64,000 nucleotides of DNA, from assembly GCF_963678635.1 (NCBI RefSeq), contig NW_026970820.1, forward strand, positions 434,001 to 498,000, given 5' to 3'. A program made the translations under genes and the position numbers. Source of the stretch: Symsagittifera roscoffensis. Lineage: Eukaryota > Xenacoelomorpha > Acoela > Convolutidae. Positions 51,418 to 63,542 of this stretch are shown in pieces (within the stretch, counting starts at the first letter, position 1; the number at the start of each line of letters is the position of its first letter). Under the pieces are notes generated by a model. That model did not search any database and had not been told where the DNA came from. It saw only the letters and a list, made by a program, of their open reading frames with translations.

Positions 51418-53629
51418 CACCCTCAAGGTCACGTGACTTTTTTTTGTTTTTGGTATTTTCTGAAACCAAAAGAGAGCGTGGTCATGCATCGAAATCATGT
51501 GCTCAAGCAAATACGTGGACTTGTACGCATTCCCATTCGCAATGCGCCCTTCGGGCGAAAATGCCAATGCATAATTAATTTTGCCAGGTGAAAATTTCTT
51601 AAAGAAAAATTCTGATGAATTTTAACTTAAACTACCACCAAAAAACGCAAAGTTTTCAAAGTGTGAAATATTCAAGTTTTTGCTAATACTGGGCATGCAG
51701 AGAGACTGATGTTGGCAAAAGTAAAATAGAAAATGTAGAAAATGGAAAGAAAAAAATTGTTCAAAATAAGAACGCAACTTCAAAAACTTATTTGATCTCC
51801 GCTCAAATCATAATTCAGATCAGGCTGATTTCAGATTTTAAGCGTAGAATTTACGGTTACGGCTGCTCCCTCTACAGGTCCCAGAGGGACCGAGTGAGCA
51901 TCCTACCTCGATCCAGGTTAACGGATAGTTGTTCTTAATTTTTCACAAAATTTTTTTACACTAATGCTTGTTTTCAATTCCCCATGAGAAGCTGTATTAA
52001 TTTTAAAAAAAATTGATTTTATTAATCAATGCTTCCAAGAACAACTAATGTTAGGCGGTTACAAATGCGGTTGTTGAAAACTAGTAAGGGATAATGATGA
52101 GAAAAATTGTAAGTTTTCAAATGAATTGAAAAACTGTTTTTTTCTTTTTTTCTTTTGTAAATCGGTAGAAATGAATCACTTTTTTTCAAGTTTTCCTCGA
52201 ACCACCCACTGTTCTTAAGTAATGAAGATTCCTTCTCTAGCCGTTTATAACACTTTGGCAGAAAAAACATCAATATGATGTAAAATGTTTTAGAAAAGAG
52301 AAAAATTTTAAAATTATGTTTTTTTTCAAAAATCAAAAAATTTGTAATTTTCAAAATTGAAAAAAGTGAAAATTAATTGCATATTACGATTCAGCGTACC
52401 CAACTTAGTGGGTCTAGCATTTTAAATTACCAAAAAATGTTGAAAATTGTAGATTTTATGAAGTTTTCATTTTGGCTATTTTTCCTTTTCGCCTCCACTT
52501 AAGGCACCTTTGAGCCAACTTGAGAAACTTGAACCTAAACAAGCTATACAGATAGTCTGAATGAGCCATTTTCAGCGTGATAACACCCCTGGAAGAAAAA
52601 AAAATGCAGAAAATAAAGGGAATTTTGAACTTTAACCTTTTTTCTTCTTCAAATGGCGATACTTAGAATAATTTTTCAGCTGAAAAGTTCAAAAAAAATA
52701 AAAATTCAAATTTTGAAAAAATTTGTAAAAAAATCTCATCAGTCTGTTTATTGGAGTCTTCGAGGTTTTGGGAGACCTTATCTGGCGGCTAACAACAAGT
52801 GGGTCACTTATTTTAAAATTTTGAGAAAGGTCAAAAAAACCTGTTTTTACGATTTTTTAGACAGAAATCCGAAAGCAATATCTTGGCTTAAAACAAAAAT
52901 GAGGGCCTAAAAATAGTACAAACAGTACTCCCACATAAAGTACATTAGGTTGGAAACAAAAAATTGAATCTGATTCAAAAATCGTTTTTTAACTTTATTT
53001 CTGAACAAAAAATTGTAAAAAAATCAAAAACTTAAAAATTTTTTGAAAAAAATGATTGTTTCGAAAAAGTGCCAATTTTCAGCTGAAACTTTTCATTTTA
53101 GCTAAAAAAGCCAGAGCAAGGCCCTTTAAGTTCAAATAAAATAATTAAGCAAATTATTTTCAAGTTTTTTCGTTAAAGGCTTTTATTTTGAAAAAGTATT
53201 CAAAAATGGGTAAAAAAAAGTCAAAAAAATCAATTTTCTCCGATTCAAAAACCTTCACTACCATGATGATTAGTTCGTTAGATAGGACTACTGAGATCAA
53301 TTAAGACGTATTTTCATAAGCATATCAAAATTTTTACTTATTTTTGAGAATTAAGCAAAATAAAAACTTTTCCCAAATTGGGCAAAAAGCCCAAATTAGC
53401 CCAAACACCTGTTAAAAATTGTTGGGTCAAAAAATCACAAAAGGAAACCCCTATTCATTTGACATTTTAGGGCCGCATGCAAAAAATTAGACCATTCTAA
53501 CCTGACAATTTCGAGAATCGACTTTTTTGCAAAATTTCTCTATAGTCCATTTGAGGGATATTACTTGTACCGGTGGGGGCCCCTACCCCACCTCAAAAAA
53601 TTTTGTAATGCTGGAACGCGGCCACCTAG
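51418..53629 (+). repeat. Unit 26: complete F2 satellite unit
   Basis: The head is CACCCTCAAGGTCACGTGAC. H1 is at 51534-51569 (right arm has one changed base), H2 at 51864-51900 and H3 at 53572-53592. Private body variants (GATGTTGGCAAAAGTAAAATAG) are shared with unit 29. The minus-strand 110-residue frame 52022-52354 is low-complexity. Confidence 0.92.
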
Positions 53630-55837
53630 CACCCTCAAGGTCACGTGACTTATTTTTTTTTTGGTATTTTCTGAAACCAAAACAATAAGGTCATGCGCCA
53701 ATATCATGGCCTCAAGCAAAGACGTCGGACTCGACGCATTCACATTAGCCTTGCACCCTTCGGGCGCAAATGCCAATGCTCAATTAATTTTGCCACGTGA
53801 AAAAATTTTTAAGGAAAAATTCTGATAAAATTTAACTTAAACTACCACGAAAGAACGCAAAGATTTCAAAGTGTGAAACAATCAAGTTTTTGCTAATACC
53901 GGGCATGCAATGAGACTGATTTCGGCAAAAATAAAATGAAAATTGAAGGAAATGGAAAGAAAAAAATTGTTCAAAAAAGAACGCAACATCAAAAACTTAT
54001 TTGATGTCCGCAAATGTCATAATTCCGATCAGGCTGATTTCAGATTTTAAGCGCAGAGTTTACGGTTACGGCTGCTCCCTCTACAGGTCCCAGAGGGACC
54101 GAGTGAGCATCCTACCTCGATCCAGGATAACGGACAGTTGTTTTTAATTTTTCACAAATTTTTTTTCACTAATGCTTGTTTTCAATTCCTCATGAGAAGC
54201 TGTATAAATTTTTTTAAAAAATGATTTTTTTTATCAATGCTTCCAAGAACAACTGATGTTAGGCGGTTACAAATGCGGTTGGTGAAAACTAGTAAGGGAT
54301 AATGATGAGAAAAATTGTAAGTTTTCAAATGAATTTAAAAACAGTTTTTTTTTCTTTTTTCTTTTGTAAATCGGGAGAAATGAATCAGTTTTTTTAAGTT
54401 TTCCTCGCACCACCCACTGTTCATAAGTAATGAAGATTACTGTTCTAGCCGTTTATAAAACTTTGGCAGAAAAAACATCAGAATGATGTAAAATGTTTTT
54501 AAAAAAATAAAAATTTAAAAATTATGTTTAAAAAAAAATCAAAAATTTGTAATTTTCAAAATTGAAAAAAAGTTAAAATTAATTGCATATTACGATTCAG
54601 CGTACCCAACTTAGTGGGTCTAGCATTTTAAATTACCAAAAAATGTTGAAAATTGTAGATTTTATGAAGTTTTCATTTTGGCTATTTTTCCTTGTCGCCT
54701 CCACTTGAGGCACCTTTGAGCCAACTTGAGAAACTGGAACGTAAACAAGCTGCACAGATGGTCAAAGTGAGCCATTTTCAGCGTGATAACACGCCTGGAA
54801 GAAAAAAAACTCCAGAAAAGAAAGAAAATTATGAACTTTAACCTTTTTTCTTCTTCAAATGGCGATACTTAGAATAATTTTTCAGCTGAAAAGTTCAAAA
54901 AAAATCAAAAAATTCAAATTTTGAAAAAATTTATAAAAAATTCTCATCAGTCTGTTTATTGGAGTCTTCGAGGTTTTGAGAGACCTCATCTGGCGGCTAA
55001 CAACAAGTGGATCACTTATTTTAAAATTTTGAGAAAGGTCAAAAAAACATGTTTTTTTGATTTTTTTGACAGAATTCCGAAAGCAATATCTTGGCTAAAA
55101 ACAAGATTGAGGGCCTAAAATTAGTACAAACAGTACTCCCACATAAGGTACATTAGGTTGGAAACAAAAAATTTACTCTGACTCAAAAATCGTTTTTTAA
55201 CTTTATTTCTGAACAAGAAATTGAAAAGAAATGAAAAACTTAAAAATTTTTTGAAAAAAAAGATTGTTTTGAAAAAGTGCCAATTTTTAGCTGAAACTTT
55301 TCATTTTAGCTAATAAAGCCAGAGCAATGCCCTTTAAGCTCAAATAAATTAATTATGCAAATTATTTTGAAGTTTTTTCGTTAAAGCCTTTTATTTTGAA
55401 AAAGTATTCAAAAATGGGTAAAAAAAAGTCAAAAAAATCAATTTTCTCCGATTCAAAAACCTCCACTACCATGATGATTAGTTCGTTAGATAGTACTGCT
55501 GAGATCAATTTAGACGTATTTTCATAAGTATATCAAAATTTTTATTTATTTTTGAGAATTAAGCAAAATAAAAACTTTTCCCAAATTGGGCAAAAAGCCC
55601 AAATTAGCCCAAACACCTGTTAAAAATTGTTGGGTCAAAAAATCACAAAAGAAAACCCCTATTCGTTTGCCATTTTAGGGCCGCATGCAAAAAATTAGAC
55701 CAATCTAACCTGACAATTTCGAGAATCGACTTTTTTGCAAAATTTCTCTATAGTCCATTTGAGGGATATTACTTGTACCGGTGGGGGCCCCTACCCCACC
55801 TCAAAAAATTTTGTAATGCTGGAACGCGGCCACCTAG
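53630..55837 (+). repeat. Unit 27: complete F2 satellite unit, head-body mosaic
   Basis: The head is of the CACCCTCAAGG type with the CAATAAGGTCATGCGCC segment of units 4 and 32. The body from about 53796 is that of unit 25. H1 is at 53743-53778 (GCACCC, one mismatch), H2 at 54073-54109 and H3 at 55780-55800. Confidence 0.92.
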
Positions 55838-58044
55838 CACAATCAGGTACTAGTGGCTTGATTTTGGTTTTTAGTATTTTCTGGAACCAAAACAAAATGG
55901 TTGGTCATGCGTCCAAATCATGGCCTAAAGCAAAGACGTTGGACTCTACGCATTCGCATTAGCAATGCGCGCTTCGGGCGCAAATGCCAATGCTCAAGTA
56001 ATTTTTCCACGTGAAAACTTTTTAAAAAAACTTCTGATAAATTTTTAATTAAACTACCAACAAAAAACGCAAAGAATTCAAAGTGTTAAAACAATCATGT
56101 TTTTGCTAATACCGGGCATGCAGTGAGACTGATTTCGGCAAAAATAAAATGAAAAATGAAGGAAATGGAAAGAAAAAAATTGTTCAAAATAAGAACGCAT
56201 CATTAAAAACTTATTTGATCTCCGCTAATGTCATAATTGCGATCAGGCTGATTTCGAATTTTAAGCGTAGAATTTACGGTTACGGCTGCTCCCTCTACAG
56301 GTCCCACAGGGACCGAGTGAGCATCCTACCTGGATCCAGGATAACGGATAGTTGTTTTTAATTTTTCACAAATTTTTTTTTCACTAATGCTTGTTTTCAA
56401 TTCCTCATGAGAAGCTGTATAATTTTTTTTTAAAATGGATTTTATTAATCAATGCTTCCAAGAACAACTGATGTTAGGCGGTTACAAATGCGGTTGGTGA
56501 AAACTAGTAGGGGATAATGATGAGAAAAAATTGTAAGTTTTCAAATGAATTAAAAAACAGTTTTTTTCTTTTGTAAATCGGGAGAAATGATGCAGTTTTT
56601 TTAAGTTTTCCTCGCATCACCCACTGTTCTTAAGTAATGAAGATTCCTGTTCTAGCCGTTTATAACACTTTGGCAGAAAAAACATCAATTTGATGTAAAA
56701 TGTTTTAAAAATGATAAAAATTTAAAACTATGTTTTTTAAAAAAAAAAATCAAAAAAGTTGTAATTTTCAAAATTGAAAAAAAGTGAAAATTCATTGCAT
56801 ATTACGATTCAGCGTACCCATCTTAGTGGGTCTAGCATTTTAAATTATCAAAAAATGTTAAAAATTGTGGATTTTATGAAGTTTGCATTTTGGCTATTTT
56901 TCCTTGTCGCCTCCACTTAAGGCACCTTTGAGCCAACTTGAGAAACTGGAACCTAAACAAGCTATACAGATAGTCTGAATGAGCCATTTTCAGCGTGATA
57001 ACACGCCTGGAAGAAAAACACTCCAGAAAACAAAGAAAATTTTGAACTTTAACTTTTTTCTTCTTCAAATGGCGATACTTAGAATAATTTTTCAGCTGAA
57101 AAGTTAAAAAAAAATCAAAAAATTCAATTTCCGAATTTTTTTTAAAAAATCTCATCAGTCTGTTTATTGGAGTCTTCGAGGTTTTGGGAGACCTTATCTG
57201 GCAACTAACAACAAAAGGATCACTTATTTTAAAATTTCGAGAAAGGTCAAAAAAACCTGTTTTTTCGATTTTTTTGACAGAATTCCGAAAGCAATATCTT
57301 GGCTTGAAACAAAAATGAGGGCCTAAAATTAGTACAAACAGTACTCCCACATAAAGTACATTAGGTTGGAAACAAAAAATTGACTCTGACTCAAAAATCG
57401 TTTTTAAACTTTATTTCTGAACAAAAAATTGTAAAAAAATCAAAAATTGAAAATTATTTTGAAAAAAATGATTGTTTTAAAAAAGTGCCAATTTTTAGCT
57501 GAAACTTTTCATTTTAGCTAAGAAAGCCAGAGCAATGCCGTTTAAGCTCTAATAAATTAATATAGCAAATTGTTTTCAAGTTTTTTCGTTAAAAGCTTTT
57601 ATTTTGAAAGAGTAGTCAAAAATGGGTAAAAAAAAGTCAAAAAAATCATTTTTCTCCGATTCAAAAACCTCCACTACCATGATGATTAGTGCGTTAGTTA
57701 GGACTGCTGAGATCAATTTACACGTTCTTTCATAAGTATATCAAAATTTTTACTTATTTTTGAGAATTAAGCAAAATAAAAACTTTTCCCAAATTGGGCA
57801 AAAAGCCCAAATTAGCCCAAACACCTGTTAAAAATTGTTGGGTCAAAAAATCACAAAAGGAAACCCCTATTCGTTTGACATTTTAGGGCCGCATGCAAAA
57901 AATTAGACCAATCTAACCTGACAATTTCGAGAATCAACTTTTTTGTCAAAATTCTCTAAAGACCAATTTAGGGAGATTACTTGTACCGGTGGGGGCCCTA
58001 CCCCACCTAAAAAAATTTTGAAATGCTGGAACGCGGCCACCTAG
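55838..58044 (+). repeat. Unit 28: complete F2 satellite unit
   Basis: H1 is at 55957-55992 (GCGCGC, one mismatch), H2 at 56287-56323 (loop ACA) and H3 at 57988-58007. The head is of the CACAATCAGG type joined to the CAAAGACG segment. The longest open frame in the window, 158 residues on the minus strand at 56874-57350, lies in this body. Homologous positions in other F2 units are closed or split. Confidence 0.9.
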
Positions 58045-60264
58045 CACAATCAGGTACTAGTGGCTTGATTTTGGTTTTTAATATTGTCTGGAACCAAAAG
58101 AGAGTGTCGTCAAGCATCGACATCATGTGGTCAAGCAAATACGTGGACTTCTACGCATTCCCATTAGCAATGGGCCCTTCGGGCGCAAATGCCAATGCTC
58201 AATTAATTTTGCCTGGTGAAAAAATAAATTAATTAAAAAGTTCTCCTAAACTTTATTTTCAACTACCACCAAAAAACGCAAAGATTTCAAGGTGTAAAAC
58301 TATCAAATTTTGGCCAATACCGGGCTTGCAATGAGACTGATGTTGGCAAAAGTAAAATAGAAAATGAAGAAAATGGAAAGAAAAAAATTGATGAAAATAA
58401 GAACGCAACATCAAAAACTTATTTGATCTCCGCTCAAATCATAATTCAGATCAGGCTGATTTCAGATTTTAAGCGTAGAATTTACGGTTACGGCTGCTCC
58501 CTCTACAGGTCCCAGAGGGACCGAGTGAGCATCCTACCTCGATCCAGGTTAACGGATAGTTGTTCTTAATTTTTCACAAAATTTTTTTACACTAATGCTT
58601 GTTTTCAATTCCTCGTGAGAAGCTGTATTAATTTTAAAAAAATTGATTTTATTTATCAATGCTTCCAAGAACAACTGATGTTAGGCGGTTACAAATGCGG
58701 TTGTTGAAAACTAGTATGGGATAATGATGAGAAAAATTGTAAGTTTTCAAATGAATTGAAAAACGGTTTTTTTTCCTTTTTTTCTTTTGTAAATCGGTAG
58801 AAATGAATCATTTTTTTTTCAAGTTTTCCTCGCACCACCCACTGTTCTTAAGTAATGAAGATTCCTTCTCTAGCCGTTTATAACACTTTGGCAGAAAAAA
58901 CATCAATATGATGTAAAATGTTTTAAAAAAGAGAAAAAATTAAAAATTATGTTTTTTTTTAAAAATCAAAAAATTTGTAATTTTCAAAATTGAAAAAAAG
59001 TGAAAATTAATTGCATATTACGATTCAGCGTACCCAACTTAGTGGGTCTAGCATTTTAAATTACCAAAAAATGTTGAAAATTGTAGATTTTATGAAGTTT
59101 TCATTTTGGCTATTTTTCCTTTTCGCCTCCACTTAAGGCACCTTTGAGCCAACTTGAGAAACTGGAACCTAAACAAGCTATACAGATAGTCTGAATGAGC
59201 CATTTTCAGCGTGATAACACCCCTGGAAGGAAAAAAACTGCAGAAAAGAAAGGGAATTTTGAACTTTAACCTTTTTTCTTCTTCAAATGGCGATACTTAG
59301 AATAATTTTTCAGCTGAAAAGTTCAAAAAAAATCAAAAAATTCAAATTTTGAAAAAATTTGTAAAAAAATCTCATCAGTCTGTTTATTGGAGTCTTCGAG
59401 GTTTTGGGAGACCTTATCTGGCGGCTAACAACAAGTGGGTCACTTATTTCAAAAATTAGAGAAAGGTCAAAAAAACATGTTTTTTCGGTTTTTTTGACAG
59501 AATTCCTAAAGCGATATCTTGGCTAAAAACAAAAATGAGGGCCTAAAATTAGTACAAACAGTACTCTCACATAAGGTACATTAGGTTGGAAACAAAAAAT
59601 TGACTCTGACTCAAAAATCGTTTTTTAACTTTATTTCTGAACAAAAAATTGTAAAAAAATCAAAAATTAAAAATTTTTTTGAAAAAAACGATTGTTTTGA
59701 AAAAGTGCCAAATTTTAGCTGAAACTTTTCATTTTAGCTAAGAAAGCCAGAGCAATGTTCTTTAAGCTCAAATAATTTAATTAAGCAAATTATTTTCAAG
59801 TTTTTTCGTTAAAGTCTTTTATTTTGAAAAAGTATTCAAAAATGGGTAAAAAAAAGTCAAAAAAATCAATTTTCTCCGATTCAAAAACCTCCACTACCAT
59901 GATGATTAGTGCGTTAGATAGGACTGCTGAGATAAATTTAGACGTTCTTTCATAAGTATATCGAAATTTTTACTTATTTTTGAGAATTAGGCAAAATAAA
60001 AACTTTTCCCAAATTGGGCAAAAAGCCCAAATTAGCCCAAACACCTGTTAAAAATTGTTGGGTCAAAAAATCACGAAAGGAAACCCCTATTCGTTTGACA
60101 TTTTAGGGCCGCATGCAAAAAATTAGACCAATCTAACCTGACAATTTCTAGAATCAACTTTTTTGTCAAAATTCTCTAAAGACCAATTTAGGGAGATTAC
60201 TTGTACCGGTGGGGGCCCTACCCCACCTAAAAAATTTTTGAAATGCTGGAACGCGGCCACCTAG
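58045..60264 (+). repeat. Unit 29: complete F2 satellite unit, mosaic with rearranged joint
   Basis: The head to about 58218 matches unit 25. A short AT-rich joint unlike other F2 copies (TAAATTAATTAAAAAG, near 58225-58240) follows, then the body from about 58335 carries the variants of unit 26. H1 is at 58162-58197, H2 at 58495-58531 and H3 at 60208-60227. Confidence 0.92.
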
Positions 60265-61892
60265 AGCTTTTTGTGGCCCCGCTGTGTCCTTGACTCTTGA
60301 CATGTGGGTTCCGCGGGGGGCGGAGCAGGGGAACGCTTAACGCACTCGCAAAAGGAGCACCCTTCGGGTGCCCTTTTTTGCTCGAAAGTTTTCTGAAACG
60401 GTATCTGATGAGCTTTGTAAGGTGTCACAAAAACAACAACACAAAACGTTCTGTATGTGATTAGAAAATGTCAAAAAAAATTTTTTATACTTTCAATGAC
60501 TGAATCTACCCCTGATCAGTCTCTAGAGAACTCTAAACCAAAGTAACTTATGTTTTTCAGTGATTCATGAAGAGGACCGTTCCAACGAAAACAAGTTTTC
60601 GGAAACAGTCCTCATAATTTTTTTCGAGCCCATTGTCAAGTACGTGGACTTTCAATTGTGACTTATAGCTGAATTGAACTTGGAATTTGTCCCAAAAAGG
60701 TTAAGTTTGTCTCAAATTGATTAGAAGCAAAAGAAAAAAAAAACATTTTTTTATTTGGAAAAAAAAGTTGAGTCAGAAACGTGAAAAAACCCTTTTTTCA
60801 AAAGCAATAAAAAGTAGCTCCAATTGGCTTAAATCACTAGGCTACAATATATGAACCTGTTCAGAATGGTTTTCATGACCAAAGCCGTACAACTTCCATA
60901 TTTAGAGAAAAGGCAAAAAATAACAACTTTTTGGTTAACTCAAAAAGGTAGATAAATCGGGTAAAGTCGTCTTCAAACCTATAGGATCGAAAAGTGATCT
61001 ATATAGGATATATATGTAGTGTCCTTGTTAGGTCGCATGCAAAAAAATAGAACAGTTTTGTTGGCCACTTCCGAAATTAAGACTTTTTTTTCGAAATTTG
61101 GCCATTTTTATTTGTAGTTAAATAGTAGTAAAATAGCCGAGAAAAAAAATTGTAAAAACCAAAATTTTTATCCAATTTTGACGTTTAAATACTCTATACC
61201 TACTAAAATGTCTATGGCAAGCTCAAATAAGCCATCAAAATTCATTTTTTTTCACTTTTTAAAATTTTTGTTTTTTTGATATACAATGTTGAGTCAGAAA
61301 CGTGAAAAATCAATTTTTTTCAAAAAGTCAAAATAAAGTGTTCCAATCAATTTGTTTCACTAAAACACACTTTATGAACATGTTCAGAATGGTTTTTTGG
61401 GTTGAAGCCGAAAATTCACCTATTTTGAGAAAAGTGGAAAAAACACCTTTTTAGTTACAAAAAAACCATCATTTTTGTTGCAGTTTTTGGAAAAACTCAA
61501 ATTTTTGAGATGAAAATTTTTTCTCAAACTTTCTTATTTGGGCTCCCCAAACAGTCTACTTTCATCCATTCCTTGTCAATATACCCCATTTTTTGAACCA
61601 AAACAGAGTTAATAGGTGATTTTTATCGAAAAACGTGTTTTTTACCATTTTTGCCCCCCATTTCCCTCTATAAGTCAACACATAACAAAATTTTGGCAAA
61701 ACGGGGCAAAAGTGTATCCTTAGAATTTCAATACGGGGCTGCATGCCAAAAATTAGGGAATTCTGACCTCCAGTTTTCGAGAACACGACTTATTCTGCAC
61801 GAAAGGTAATATAGGTAAATGTTCTTTCGAACCGACGGGGCCCCTTCCCCTGTCTCTACTGAACGCCAAAGCCGGACGCGGCGGCCACCTAG
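60265..61892 (+). repeat. Unit 30: complete F4b satellite unit
   Basis: H1 is at 60348-60381 (one mismatch), H2 at 60572-60613 and H3 at 61834-61854. It is a copy of unit 17 in a new context: F2 before, F5 after. Confidence 0.92.
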
Positions 61893-63542
61893 GTCAATCT
61901 TTTACCTGCGGTGCATCGGTGTTTGCGGGTGTAAGTTTTGAAGTGTGGCCTGGGGGCCATTGGCTTCAAGGCATGTGGCACTCGCAGAAAAAGAGCACCC
62001 GAAGGGTGCTCTTTTCTGCTCGAAAACTCTAGGTCAATTAATTTTTTCTTAACCTTCACATTTTGTCAAACATTTTTTGACTTTTCCTTCTTCATTACTC
62101 ACTGAGACTATTAACCATGATCGCTAACTTGCATTGCTGGCTGATTATAATGACAAGTCACTCTGCGCCTTGATCAGTTAACAATGCAAAACATTGTGAT
62201 TCTTGAAGAAGACTGTTTCGACGAAAACAAGTTTTCGGAAACAGTCCTGTTAACTTATTTTTGATCTCGTTTTTAAATTTATCGACTTTTAGTTGTTTTC
62301 AGTAGGCTATTGGACCTGAATTAGGTCCTAAAAGTTAATTTTGTCTCGAAATGATTAGAAGCAATAGAAAAAAAAACATTTTTTTTTATTTGATAAATAT
62401 AGTTGAAATAGAAACGTGAAAAATCTCTTTTTTTCAAAAGTCATCAAAAATAGTTCCAATTGAATTGAATCACTAGGCTACAATGTATGAACCTGTTCAG
62501 AATGGTTTTCAAAACCAAAGCCGTAAAATTTCCATATTTGGAGAAAAGTAAAAAAAAAACACGTTTTTGGTTAACTCATAAAGGTAGATAAATCGGGTAA
62601 AGTCGTCTTTAAACATAAAGGATCAAAAAATGAATTAATTAGGGCATACATGTAGTGTCCTTGTAAGGCCGCTTGCAAAAAATTACAACAATTGTGGTAG
62701 CCACTTCCGAAAACAAGTCTTTTTTTTCGAAATTTAGCCAGTTTTATTTGTAGTAAAGTAGTAAAAAGCTACCCGAGAAAAAAAAGTTGTAAAAACCAAA
62801 ATTTTCATCCAATTTTGACAATTAAATACTCTAAACCTACTAAAATGACTATGGCAAGCTCGAATATGCTATCAAAACTCATTTTTTCTCACTTTTTAAA
62901 ATTTTTGTTTTTTTGATATAAAATGTTGAGTCAGAAACATGAAAAACCAATTTTTCTCAAAAAGTCAAAAAAAGTTGTTCCAATCAAATTGTTTCAATAG
63001 GCCACGCTTTGTGGACTTGTTTAGAAGTGTTAGCATGATCAAAGCCATAAAATTTCCATATTTAGAGAAAAGACGAAAAAAACACCTTTTTGGTTAATTT
63101 TTCCAAAAAAATGACCAAAAAATTAGGAGACGGTCCTGAAAAAAAAAAAATTTTAAAAATAAAGTAATTCTAATTTCTACACAATTAGACTCCCTAAACA
63201 GTCTTCTTTCATCCAATACTAAACAATCTATCCCATTTTTTGGACCCAAATTGAGTTATTGAGTCATTTTAACCAAAAATCGTGTTTCGTTTTTCCGTTT
63301 TTGCCCCCCATTTCCCGCCATAAGTCAACATATAGAGTTTTTCTGGCCAAACGGCGTCCAATCGTATCCTTAGAATTGCATTTTGTAGCCGCATGCCAAT
63401 TTTAAAGAAATTCTGACGAAACGTTTTGGAGATCAGCCCCGATTCCGCCGACAGGGGTATAAGGTTATAAGAAACGAGAACCGGCAGGGACCCTACCCTT
63501 GCCTCGCCGTATCTCTGACGCCGAAGCGCGACGACCACCTAG
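61893..63542 (+). repeat. Unit 31: complete F5 satellite unit
   Basis: H1 is at 61984-62019, H2 at 62211-62246 and H3 at 63483-63503. It is a copy of unit 21. The minus-strand 89-residue frame 63269-63538 covers the end block and ends at the junction. An identical frame in unit 21 (44115-44384) reflects the duplication, not coding constraint. Confidence 0.92.

Noticed and set aside
56874-57350. 158-residue minus-strand open frame, the longest in the window
   Set aside because: It is rich in K, F, S and N, has no recognisable domain, and spans ordinary F2 body sequence. The matching positions in other F2 units give only shorter pieces (for example 10194-10403 and 7714-7911), so the frame is not maintained.
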